Part shown: positions 1-5,093 of the stretch, one piece after another
How the letters are laid out: each line of letters opens with the position of its first letter
Position numbering within the stretch: the stretch's first letter is position 1
Assembly (NCBI GenBank): GCA_036733985.1
Contig: DAIMZM010000124.1
Span: 1-5,093 of the forward strand
From: DAIMZM01 sp036733985
GTDB taxonomy: Bacteria > Bacillota > Dehalobacteriia > UBA4068
Length of the DNA: 5,093 nucleotides
Direction: 5' to 3'
Program-made: the position numbers and the translations under genes
The notes under the pieces: generated by a model
What the model was told of the DNA's origin: nothing
Databases searched by the model: none
Seen by the model: the letters and a program-made list of their open reading frames with translations, nothing else

Positions 1-815
1 TCTGGGCCCAATATATCGAGTGCCCGGGAGAACTCTATTGCCGCCAGGCCATCGAGGAAGAAGTCAGCCGTTTGCTGTCCTGCGATTTTTATGTACATGA
101 AACCAGCTGCGGCGGCAAGAACTGCGCCGGCCGCTGCACCTACCGCCTTTTGGCCGGGGGCGCTTATAACCTGAGTATCGGCAAAGCCCAGCTGGCTAAG
201 GATGGGCGGGATATTTGCGGCGACAGCGGCGGCAGCATACTCCTGGACGAAGGCCGCCAGCTGCTGATGATCAGCGACGGCATGGGTGTGGGCGAGGAAG
301 CGGCCCAGGAAAGCAACGAGGCCATCTCCCTAGTCAGCCGTTTGCTGGAAGCCGGCTTTGCCCGGAATACGGCCATCGATGTGGTGAACGCCGCCCTGTC
401 TTTGCGGGGCAGCGAGGAAAGCTTTGTCACCCTGGATCTTTGTGTGCTGGACTTATACAGCGGCCAGGCGGAATTTATCAAAACCGGGGCTGCCGCCAGC
501 TATATCAAGCGGGGCGGCCTGGTGAAAGTGATCAATGGGGCCAGCCTGCCCATGGGCTTGCTCTGCAGCGCGGATAAAGAGGTGGTCACAGAGCAGATCC
601 TGCCCGGGGACATGATCATCCTGGCTTCCGACGGACTCCTGGATATGGATATCGACGACAAGGGCCAATGGCTGCAGCGGGTGCTGGAGCAGGCGGTGGT
701 CAATCATCCCCAGGCCATGGCCGAGTATTTGCTGGACAAGGTGATCTGCATCAGCAATGGCAAAATCAAAGACGATATCACCGTTCTGGTCGCCCAGATG
801 GGGGATATCGCCTGA
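1..815 (+). CDS. spoIIE: Stage II sporulation protein E, C-terminal PP2C phosphatase part (5'-truncated by window edge)
   Basis: SpoIIE is a membrane-anchored PP2C-type serine phosphatase. It dephosphorylates the anti-anti-sigma factor SpoIIAA, releasing sigma-F in the forespore, and it also associates with the asymmetric division septum. About 270 residues are visible, reading in frame from position 3 with no start before the edge, so the transmembrane and oligomerisation regions lie outside. The PP2C metal-binding acidic motifs appear in order: CGDSGG (visible residue D74), ISDGMGVG (D92), ASDGLLD (D210) and KDDITVLV (D257/D258). Family-typical stretches include SEESFVTLDLCVLDLYSG, IKTGAAASYIKRG and LPMGLL. 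A TTG at 72 could be taken as a start, but the frame is open upstream with protein-like sequence, so it is internal. Six cysteines lie at visible residues 7-45, just before the phosphatase core. The gene converges on gerW with 27 bases between stops and no obvious terminator. Identity is very secure. Confidence 0.95.
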   Translation, partial: WAQYIECPGELYCRQAIEEEVSRLLSCDFYVHETSCGGKNCAGRCTYRLLAGGAYNLSIGKAQLAKDGRDICGDSGGSILLDEGRQLLMISDGMGVGEEAAQESNEAISLVSRLLEAGFARNTAIDVVNAALSLRGSEESFVTLDLCVLDLYSGQAEFIKTGAAASYIKRGGLVKVINGASLPMGLLCSADKEVVTEQILPGDMIILASDGLLDMDIDDKGQWLQRVLEQAVVNHPQAMAEYLLDKVICISNGKIKDDITVLVAQMGDIA

Positions 816-842
816 GATTAAGCTATACGAAAGGCCTAAAAA

Positions 843-1253
843 TTAAGATTCCATGCGGATATCCTGCACGCCGCTGTGCTGATGGCGCTGGCAGAGGTTT
901 TTCAGCTGCTCCGCCACCACGGGTATGGCCTCGATGGCCTTATCCACATTGGTGGCCCCGCAAACCGGGATCAGCCGTACCTGATCCTTGGCCAGCACCA
1001 GGAAGCCCACGGGCTGCATGCTGATGCCCGCGCCGCTGCCCCCGGCAAAGGGCAGGCGGTCTTTGTCCCGGCCCGTATTGCCCACATTGCCGCCGCCGGC
1101 AATAAAACCCCAGGCCACCCGGGAAACGGGCACCACGGCGACGCCTTCGCTGCTTTCGATCACATCCCCGACGATGGTGTTCACATCCACCATTTCCCGC
1201 AGGCTTTTCATCGCGGTTTCCATCAAACCCTGAATTTCATGCTCTCCGGCCAT
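843..1253 (-). CDS. gerW: GerW/YtfJ family sporulation protein
   Basis: This 136-residue protein belongs to the GerW (YtfJ) family, a spore protein known in Bacillus subtilis to be needed for normal germination; its biochemical activity is unknown. Visible family traits are the N-terminal helix (EIQGLMETAMKSLREMVDVNTIVGD), the central GVAVVPVSRVAWGFIAGGG, a glycine-rich patch (FAGGSGAGISMQPVGFLV, residues 69-86) and VRLIPV. The length is close to the family norm. The ATG at 1251-1253 is preceded by GGAGG at 1261-1265 with a 7-base spacer, a strong ribosome binding site. The first 17 bases overlap the end of the ytfI-like gene, and a sigma-F/sigma-G-type promoter lies about 40 bases upstream. 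In Bacillus, ytfI and ytfJ are also neighbours in this order. The C-terminal tail (about residues 121-136, CQRHQHSGVQDIRMES) looks lineage-specific. Confidence 0.92.
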   Translation of the reverse strand: MAGEHEIQGLMETAMKSLREMVDVNTIVGDVIESSEGVAVVPVSRVAWGFIAGGGNVGNTGRDKDRLPFAGGSGAGISMQPVGFLVLAKDQVRLIPVCGATNVDKAIEAIPVVAEQLKNLCQRHQHSGVQDIRMES

Positions 1254-1620
1254 TATGATTCCTCCGCCTCATTTTGATTGCTATGACTATAATATGACCG
1301 GCGGACAAGCTAACTATGCACTCCGCCTGGAAGCCTTGGCCCGGCGCGCCGTAAAAATACCAGTCCCAGACTTTGGCCTTGGGCCAAAGCGCCTTCAGCC
1401 ATTCCCAGATGACCTTCAGCGGCAAATGGGTCTTGATCTCCACCTCATGGACGGCCCGCTCCGGCCTGGCCTTTAACAGGCGGCGGGCTTTGCCGAAACC
1501 CAAAAAGACCCGGGGCAGCCAGTAGAGGCGCAGGCCGTTCTCGTAGCGGATCAAAAAGAATAGGGGATAAAGCTGGATAGCCAGGAGCAGGAACACTGCC
1601 GCCGCGATCAGCAAATACAT
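1237..1620 (-). CDS. Short membrane-anchored protein, YtfI/DUF2953-like
   Basis: This is a 127-residue protein of unknown function. Residues 2-24 (YLLIAAAVFLLLAIQLYPLFFLI) form one hydrophobic membrane segment. A basic, tryptophan-rich region follows (RLYWLPRVFLGFGKARRLLKARPER, then VIWEWLKALWPKAKVWDWYFYG). This layout, and its place directly before gerW, resemble Bacillus ytfI (DUF2953), but the protein is shorter than most members and similarity is judged by eye only. I chose the ATG at 1618-1620 because AAGGCGGTG (1628-1636) precedes it with a 7-base spacer. An upstream in-frame ATG at 1668 would add 16 residues encoded by the lysS terminator hairpin and is unlikely. The last 25 or so codons include several uncommon here (ATA, AGG, AGA) and carry the gerW promoter and ribosome binding site, so the tail may be weakly constrained. 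It overlaps gerW by 17 bases, suggesting coupled translation. That it is coding is fairly sure; the family name is moderate. Confidence 0.7.
   Translation of the reverse strand: MYLLIAAAVFLLLAIQLYPLFFLIRYENGLRLYWLPRVFLGFGKARRLLKARPERAVHEVEIKTHLPLKVIWEWLKALWPKAKVWDWYFYGAPGQGFQAECIVSLSAGHIIVIAIKMRRRNHNGRRA
1290..1319 (-). promoter_or_regulatory. Forespore (sigma-F/sigma-G-type) promoter for gerW
   Basis: Read on the minus strand, GCATA (1315-1319) is followed after exactly 18 bases by CATATTA (1290-1296). This fits the sigma-G consensus as I recall it (GHATR-N18-CATWHTA). The two G bases before the -10 (GGTCATATTA) also fit most of the sigma-F pattern. Transcription would start near 1283 and leave a leader of about 30 bases carrying the GGAGG site of gerW. 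The element lies wholly inside the coding tail of the ytfI-like gene. A forespore promoter in front of a GerW-family gene agrees with the known forespore expression of that family. The match is seen; promoter activity is inferred. Confidence 0.72.
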
Positions 1621-1665
1621 AAAAAAACACCGCCTTAAGCTTATTATGGCTGCGGGCGGTGTTTT
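1621..1665 (-). terminator. Rho-independent terminator of the lysS transcript
   Basis: On the minus strand AAAACACCGCC (1655-1665) is perfectly complementary to GGCGGTGTTTT (1624-1634), an 11-bp stem. It runs into seven T bases (1621-1627). It begins 32 bases after the lysS stop, as expected for the end of that unit. The loop is large (20 bases, 1635-1654), although AGC/GCT inside it can extend the pairing. Read on the plus strand the same repeat has only four T bases, so it is mainly a minus-strand terminator. Its last T is directly next to the ATG of the ytfI-like gene. Confidence 0.82.
1628..1636 (-). promoter_or_regulatory. Ribosome binding site deciding the start of the ytfI-like gene
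   Basis: AAGGCGGTG is one mismatch from the ideal AAGGAGGTG and stands seven T bases before the ATG at 1620. It decides the start against the in-frame ATG at 1668. Bases 1628-1634 also form the GC part of the 3' arm of the lysS terminator stem. The site would therefore be paired in any transcript running through from lysS and free in one starting near 1635. Confidence 0.65.
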
Positions 1666-1670
1666 CATAC
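1642..1670 (-). promoter_or_regulatory. Possible forespore (sigma-F/sigma-G-type) promoter for the ytfI-like gene
   Basis: On the minus strand GTATG (1666-1670) is followed after 17 bases by CATAATA (1642-1648). Both boxes fit the sigma-G pattern (GHATR and CATWHTA), but the spacer is one base shorter than the usual 18, and one of the two G bases expected by sigma-F before the -10 is replaced. The -10 lies in the loop of the lysS terminator. Transcription from about 1635 would give a leader of some 16 bases containing the AAGGCGGTG site. This is weaker than the gerW promoter, but position and strand are right for the only gene that otherwise lacks a transcription source. Confidence 0.45.
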
Positions 1671-1697
1671 TGTCTGTGTTTTTTCCGCGGCAGGCGG

Positions 1698-3164
1698 CTA
1701 TTCCCGGCTGCGCAGGGTGGGGAAGAGGATCACGTCCCGGATGGAAGCGGCGTCGGTCAGGTACATGACCAGCCGGTCGATGCCCACGCCCAGGCCGCCG
1801 GTGGGGGGCATGCCGTATTCCAGGGCCCGGAGGAAATCCTCATCCGTCTCATTGGCTTCATCGTCGCCCTTTTCCCTGAGGCGCATCTGATAGTCAAAGC
1901 GCTGGCGCTGGTCCAGGGGATCGTTCAATTCGGAGTAGGCATTGGCCAGCTCCCGGCCAAAGACAAAAGCTTCAAAGCGGTAGACCAGGGACGGGTCCTC
2001 CGCTATCCGCTTGGTCAGGGGCGAGATCTCAATGGGATAATCCATGATAAAGGTGGGCTGGATCAGATGGCCTTCCACCTTTTCCTCAAAGAAACGGTCG
2101 ATCACATTGCCCCGGCTGGCGTCCTTTTCCACCTCAATACCGGCGGCAGCGGCAGCGGCCCGGGCCGCTTCGTCGGTGAGGATTTCCCGGAAATCCAGGC
2201 CCGCGTATTCTTTGATGGCGTCGAACATGGTGATGCGCCGCCAAGGCGCGGCAAAGCTGATTTCCGTGCCCTGATAGGAGACCTGGTCGCTGCCCAGCAC
2301 CTCCCGGGTCACGGCGCTGATCATATTCTCCGTCAATTCCATCATGCCGTTGTAGTCGCTATAAGCCTCGTACAGTTCCAGCAGGGTGAATTCCGGATTA
2401 TGCCGCACGGAAATACCTTCGTTGCGGAAGACCCGGCCCAGCTCATACACTTTTTCCAAACCGCCGACGATCAGGCGCTTCAGATGCAGTTCCAGGGCGA
2501 TGCGCAGATAAAGGTCCATGTCCAGGGTATTGTGATGGGTGATGAAAGGCCGGGCGGTGGCGCCGCCGGCAATGGGATGCAGCACCGGCGTTTCCACTTC
2601 CAAAAAGCCCAGGCCGTCCAGGTAATTGCGGATGGCCCGCACGATTTTGCTGCGGGCGATAAAGGTATCCCGCACTTCCGGGTTTACGATCAAATCCACA
2701 TAACGCTGGCGGTAGCGGAGCTCCACATCCTTCAGGCCATGCCATTTCTCCGGCAGGGGGCGCAGGCTTTTACTGAGGAAGGTCAGTGTTTCGCCTTTGA
2801 CGGAGATTTCCCCCCGGTGGGTGCGGAAAGCCTCGCCCTCAATACCCACGATATCGCCGATATCCCAGAGCTTGAACAGCTCATAGGCTTCCTCGCCCAC
2901 CTCGTCCTGGCGGATATAGACCTGGATTTTGCCGCTTAAATCCGCCAGCTCGATAAAGCTGGCCTTGCCATGGCCGCGGATGGCCATAATCCGGCCGGCC
3001 ACCGTTACCCGGGTCCCTGCCAATTGTTCAAAATCGGCGATGATTTCCGCCCCGTGATGGCTGGCCTTGAAGGCCCGGCCATAGGGATCCACGCCTTTAT
3101 TCCGTAATTCATCCAGCTTGCCGACGCGTACCCGCATTAGTTCGTTGGTTTCGTATTCTGCCAC
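1698..3164 (-). CDS. lysS: Lysyl-tRNA synthetase, class II
   Basis: This cytoplasmic enzyme charges tRNA-Lys with lysine using ATP. The 488 residues match the usual bacterial class II length. The N-terminal OB-fold anticodon-binding domain spans about residues 53-131 (VTVAGRIMAIRGHGKASFIEL). The catalytic domain shows motif 1 near GFLEVETPVL (186-195), motif 2 at GRVFRNEGIS to HNPEFTLLELY (243-265) and motif 3 at GLGVGIDRLVMYL (457-469). YRQRYVDLI and DPLDQRQRF are also typical. Translation starts at GTG (3162-3164), with GGGAGAAG (3170-3177) at proper distance; an internal ATG nine codons later lacks such a site. It begins 18 bases after the greA stop, so the two are almost certainly cotranscribed, and it ends before the terminator at 1621-1665. 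No key residue looks altered. The long open frame on the opposite strand is a codon-bias shadow. Confidence 0.97.
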   Translation of the reverse strand: MAEYETNELMRVRVGKLDELRNKGVDPYGRAFKASHHGAEIIADFEQLAGTRVTVAGRIMAIRGHGKASFIELADLSGKIQVYIRQDEVGEEAYELFKLWDIGDIVGIEGEAFRTHRGEISVKGETLTFLSKSLRPLPEKWHGLKDVELRYRQRYVDLIVNPEVRDTFIARSKIVRAIRNYLDGLGFLEVETPVLHPIAGGATARPFITHHNTLDMDLYLRIALELHLKRLIVGGLEKVYELGRVFRNEGISVRHNPEFTLLELYEAYSDYNGMMELTENMISAVTREVLGSDQVSYQGTEISFAAPWRRITMFDAIKEYAGLDFREILTDEAARAAAAAAGIEVEKDASRGNVIDRFFEEKVEGHLIQPTFIMDYPIEISPLTKRIAEDPSLVYRFEAFVFGRELANAYSELNDPLDQRQRFDYQMRLREKGDDEANETDEDFLRALEYGMPPTGGLGVGIDRLVMYLTDAASIRDVILFPTLRSRE

Positions 3165-3169
3165 TTTAG

Positions 3170-3177
3170 CTTCTCCC
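3170..3177 (-). promoter_or_regulatory. Ribosome binding site deciding the GTG start of lysS
   Basis: GGGAGAAG ends five bases before the GTG at 3162-3164, and its GGGAG core is eight bases away. It lies wholly within the 18-base gap after the greA stop. It supports GTG over the downstream ATG at 3135-3137, which would also remove nine residues from the N-terminus. Confidence 0.65.
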
Positions 3178-3182
3178 GCGCT

Positions 3183-3659
3183 TTATTTGTTGATGCTGAC
3201 GATCAAAAGCCTGATTGAACCGGAGGGCGTATGCACCTCCACCTCGTCGCCGACCTTATGCCCCAGCATGGCTTTGCCCACCGGGCTTTCATTGGAAATT
3301 TTCTGATCAAAAGGCTTCGCTTCCACCGAACCCACGATCTGGAAGCTCATATTTTCGCCGCTGTCCAGGTTGGTCACGGTCAGGCTGGAATATTCGGAGA
3401 CGATGTTCATATTGAGATCGGCTTGATCAACCACCCGGGCGTTTTTCAGCATTTTTTCAATATTAAGGATTTGTCCTTCGATAAAGGCCTGTTCGTTTTT
3501 GGCGTCCTCGTACTCGGAATTCTCCGAGATGTCCCCGAATTCGATGGCCTGTTTGATGCGGGCGGCCACTTCTTTGCGGCGCACCGTTTTCAGGTGTTCC
3601 AGGTCGTCCTCCATTCTTTTCAGGCCTTCGTGGGTCATTAATACTTCTTGTTCAGCCAT
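3183..3659 (-). CDS. greA: Transcription elongation factor GreA
   Basis: GreA enters the secondary channel of RNA polymerase and stimulates cleavage of backtracked transcripts, rescuing stalled elongation. The 158 residues equal the typical length. The N-terminal antiparallel coiled coil (residues 1 to about 78) carries the acidic tip GDISENSEYEDAKNEQ, where D43 and E46 correspond to the catalytic D41 and E44 of Escherichia coli GreA. The C-terminal FKBP-like domain (about 83-158) ends with SPVGKAMLGHKVGDEVEV and a final beta strand. The ATG at 3657-3659 is preceded by AAAGGAG (3666-3672) at a six-base spacer. It lies between dusB (57-base gap) and lysS (17-base gap), a grouping common in clostridia. 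A sigma-A promoter at the dusB end can drive it separately from dusB. Identity is very secure. Confidence 0.97.
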   Translation of the reverse strand: MAEQEVLMTHEGLKRMEDDLEHLKTVRRKEVAARIKQAIEFGDISENSEYEDAKNEQAFIEGQILNIEKMLKNARVVDQADLNMNIVSEYSSLTVTNLDSGENMSFQIVGSVEAKPFDQKISNESPVGKAMLGHKVGDEVEVHTPSGSIRLLIVSINK

Positions 3660-3713
3660 ATTTTGCTCCTTTCAGGTTAGACGCCGGTTTCTCTCTGGAT
3701 CTTTAACCAATTT

Positions 3714-3742
3714 ATTTTAGTCTTTCATGCTTATCTTGTCAA
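3714..3742 (-). promoter_or_regulatory. Strong sigma-A promoter for greA-lysS
   Basis: On the minus strand a perfect -35 TTGACA (3737-3742) is followed after 17 bases by TAAAAT (3714-3719), five of six matches to TATAAT. The expected start is near 3707, giving a greA leader of about 48 bases. The promoter lies in the last codons of dusB, and the first three bases of the -10 are the dusB stop codon TAA. The AT-rich end of an otherwise GC-rich gene supports a functional site. No terminator separates dusB from greA, so read-through from the upstream operon is also likely. Confidence 0.8.
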
Positions 3743-4748
3743 GATGCAAGAGAGAATTCAGATAGTCCCGGAACAGCCCCTCGATTTCCCCCACAGTGGC
3801 GCAGCCATTGATCAATTGCCGGAGCTTGGCCGCATGGCGCAGGCCTTTTGTGTACCAGCCCAAATGCCCGCGCAAGGCCCGCACCGTCAATTCCTCCGCT
3901 AACTTTTTTCCGGTGATTTCGTCCTTTTCTCTGGGGACGATCCAGCGTTCCGCCAGCTGGACCTGGCGTCTTAAATGGGCGACGGCTTGGGCCGCCACTT
4001 CCGCCGGCTCGGGCCGGGCCGGCGGGGCTTCCCCCCGCAGGGCGGCGCGGATTTCCCGGAACAGCCAGGGATTGCCCAAAGCGCCCCGGCCCACCATCAC
4101 GCCGTCGCAATTGGTTTGGGCCAGCATCCGGAGGGCGTCCGCCGCGGAAAAAATATCCCCGTTGCCGATCACCGGGATGCCCACCGCCGTCTTGACCTGG
4201 GCAATGATGGCCCAATCCGCCTGGCCGCTGTAGAATTGATCCCGGGTGCGGCCATGGACGGTAAGAAAGGCCGCCCCGGCGGCTTCCGCCATTTGGGCAA
4301 AGGCCACGGCGTTTTGCCGCCCCGGATCCCAGCCGGAACGGAATTTCACCGAGACCGGCCTGCCCGCGCTTTTAGCCGCGGCAATCAGTTCAGCCGCTAG
4401 GGCCGGGTTCAGCATCAGGGCGGCGCCTTCCCGGTTCCGCACCACCTTGGGCACAGGGCAGCCCATATTCAAGTCAAGATAGTCAGCCCCCAGGCCGGCG
4501 GCCAAGCTGGCGGCCTGGGCCACGAATTCCGGCTCGGAGCCGCAGATCTGCACCGCCACCGGGGCGGCTTCTCCTTGGATATCCAGCAATTCCAGGGTGC
4601 GCTTATTGCCATAGCCCACGGCTCTGGCGCTGATCATTTCCCCCACAGCCAGATCCGCTCCATAGTCCCGGGCAATCTCCCGCCAGGCCCGGCCGCTGAT
4701 GCCGGCCAAAGGGGCGGCGACGATTTTAAAAGGAAAGGCCCCGCTCAT
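3717..4748 (-). CDS. dusB: tRNA-dihydrouridine synthase, DusB type
   Basis: This FMN enzyme reduces specific uridines in the tRNA D-loop to dihydrouridine using NADPH. The 343 residues comprise a TIM barrel (about 5-240) and a C-terminal helical tRNA-binding domain (about 245-335). Visible signature elements are APLAGISG (12-19), LNMGCPVPKVVRNREGAAL with catalytic C97, VKFRSGWD (K135), TVHGRTRDQFYSGQADW (H165), IGNGDI (194-199) and the phosphate-binding GRGALGNPWLF (220-230). KKLAEELTVRALRGHLGWYTKG is typical of the C-terminal domain. The ATG at 4746-4748 overlaps the TGA of the upstream comM-type gene by four bases (ATGA). Only a weak AGGGA precedes it, so coupled translation is likely. The position usually occupied by T-D in the first loop is S-G here; this position varies in Gram-positive DusB proteins. 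Which uridine is modified cannot be told from sequence. Confidence 0.95.
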   Translation of the reverse strand: MSGAFPFKIVAAPLAGISGRAWREIARDYGADLAVGEMISARAVGYGNKRTLELLDIQGEAAPVAVQICGSEPEFVAQAASLAAGLGADYLDLNMGCPVPKVVRNREGAALMLNPALAAELIAAAKSAGRPVSVKFRSGWDPGRQNAVAFAQMAEAAGAAFLTVHGRTRDQFYSGQADWAIIAQVKTAVGIPVIGNGDIFSAADALRMLAQTNCDGVMVGRGALGNPWLFREIRAALRGEAPPARPEPAEVAAQAVAHLRRQVQLAERWIVPREKDEITGKKLAEELTVRALRGHLGWYTKGLRHAAKLRQLINGCATVGEIEGLFRDYLNSLLHLDKISMKD

Positions 4749-5093
4749 GCTTCCCTGTCCATACTGCGGTATTGCAGCGCTTCCGCCAGGTGTTCGGCTC
4801 GGATTTCCGGGCTTAAGTCCAGATCGGCAATGGTGCGGGCCACCTTCAGGATCCGGTCATGGGAGCGGGCGCTCATTTTCAGGGCCCGGAAAGCCTGGCT
4901 CAGCAGCAGCTGGGCGTCAGGGCCGATGGCGCAATGCTTTTCCACATCCCGGTGGGTCATCTCCGCATTGCTGAAAAAAGCTTCCCGGGCAAAGCGTTCC
5001 TGCTGCAGCCCGCGGGCTGCCTGTACCCGGCTTTTGATCTGGGCGGAGCTTTCAGCCTGGGCGTCCCGGCCGGAAATATCCGCATAGCTGACC
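4745..5093 (-). CDS. comM: ComM/YifB-family Mg-chelatase-like AAA+ protein, C-terminal part (cut by window edge)
   Basis: The frame is open to the right edge, and 115 C-terminal residues plus the TGA stop are visible. The sequence matches the C-terminal domain of ComM/YifB proteins: SAQIKSRVQAAR followed by QQERF, a family block HCAIGPDAQLLLSQAFRALKMSARSHDRILKVARTIADL and the ending EHLAEALQYRSMDRE. In Gram-negative naturally competent bacteria ComM is a hexameric branch-migration helicase aiding integration of transforming DNA. In Bacillota its role is less clear. The Walker A/B and Mg-chelatase domains lie outside, so activity cannot be judged. The short open frame beginning at the ATG of 4958-4960 is only an internal methionine. 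The stop overlaps the dusB start as ATGA, so the two genes form one transcription unit. The family call is secure; the symbol follows usual naming. Confidence 0.88.
   Translation of the reverse strand, partial: VSYADISGRDAQAESSAQIKSRVQAARGLQQERFAREAFFSNAEMTHRDVEKHCAIGPDAQLLLSQAFRALKMSARSHDRILKVARTIADLDLSPEIRAEHLAEALQYRSMDREA

Noticed and set aside
72..74. TTG as a possible start for a short stand-alone phosphatase
   Set aside because: The frame continues upstream to the edge with cysteine-rich sequence that reads as part of SpoIIE, and no ribosome binding site precedes the TTG.
62..347. Exact 16-base direct repeat (AGTCAGCCGTTTGCTG) at 62-77 and 332-347, 270 bases apart and in frame within spoIIE
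   Set aside because: Both copies encode V-S-R-L-L in helical segments with the preferred codons of this genome. There is no third copy and no mobile-element context, so it is probably chance.
876..1277. Plus-strand open frame opposite gerW
   Set aside because: It is antisense to a clear GerW-family protein, and its histidine- and alanine-rich composition resembles no known family; it is a codon-bias shadow.
1659..2939. A 426-codon open frame on the plus strand opposite lysS
   Set aside because: It is antisense to a secure lysS, has low-complexity, biased composition, no ribosome binding site and no recognisable domain. It is a shadow produced by GC-rich codon use.
3231..3641. Plus-strand open frame opposite greA
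   Set aside because: It lies fully within greA on the other strand, has no ribosome binding site and no domain signature.
3675..3708. Five-base inverted repeat (GGTTA/TAACC) in the greA leader as a regulatory hairpin
   Set aside because: The stem is only five pairs, the loop is over 20 bases and there is no T-run; too weak to support a leader element.
3739..4482. Several overlapping open frames on both strands within dusB
   Set aside because: DusB signature motifs run unbroken through this interval in one frame. The other frames have skewed composition and no conserved motifs.
4692..4698. S-G instead of T-D in the first loop of DusB as a sign of an altered enzyme
   Set aside because: This position also varies in other Gram-positive DusB proteins as I recall them, and all catalytic and FMN-binding motifs are intact.
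4754..4775. Small inverted repeat (CTGC/GCAG) near the comM end as a terminator before dusB
   Set aside because: Only four pairs, no T-run, and it lies within coding sequence of a translationally coupled gene pair.
4575..5087. A 170-codon plus-strand open frame across the comM/dusB junction
   Set aside because: It is antisense to both genes and serine/arginine-rich, as expected for the complement of these codons; no start signal.

Overview
The window is chromosomal DNA from an endospore-forming member of the Bacillota (Firmicutes). SpoIIE and a GerW/YtfJ-type protein lie beside the housekeeping genes dusB, greA and lysS. The DNA is GC-rich and the genes favour G/C-ending codons. That suits a GC-rich clostridial, Peptococcaceae-like or Negativicutes-like lineage better than Bacillus, but genus cannot be fixed from this sequence. 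I see no insertion sequence, phage gene, CRISPR array, tRNA or rRNA. Coding density is very high and no gene-free stretch exceeds about 60 bases.

Layout: positions 1-815 (+) hold the C-terminal part of SpoIIE, the phosphatase that triggers forespore sigma-F, cut by the left edge. It converges, with only 27 bases between, on a two-gene minus-strand unit: a short membrane protein resembling YtfI/DUF2953 (1237-1620) followed by gerW/ytfJ (843-1253). Further right, also on the minus strand, is a housekeeping run transcribed right to left: the C-terminus of a ComM/YifB-type AAA+ protein (4745 to the right edge), dusB (3717-4748), greA (3183-3659) and lysS (1698-3164). Its end is marked by a Rho-independent terminator at 1621-1665.

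The most informative features are control sites packed into or against genes. (1) A near-consensus sigma-A promoter (TTGACA-N17-TAAAAT) sits in the 3' end of dusB, with its -10 box overlapping the dusB stop codon. It should give greA-lysS its own transcription. (2) A motif fitting the forespore sigma-F/sigma-G consensus (GCATA-N18-CATATTA) lies inside the tail of the ytfI-like gene, just upstream of gerW. (3) The lysS terminator hairpin, a weaker forespore-type promoter (GTATG-N17-CATAATA) and the ribosome binding site of the ytfI-like gene are superimposed in about 50 bases. This could insulate the sporulation genes from housekeeping read-through.

How the genes could work together: SpoIIE releases sigma-F in the forespore, and the predicted promoters would place the ytfI-like gene and gerW under sigma-F and/or sigma-G, so one end of the window makes the signal that the neighbouring genes answer. 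The dusB-greA-lysS block serves tRNA modification, transcription elongation and tRNA charging. I found no evidence of an undescribed multi-gene system; the novelty here is in the regulatory architecture.
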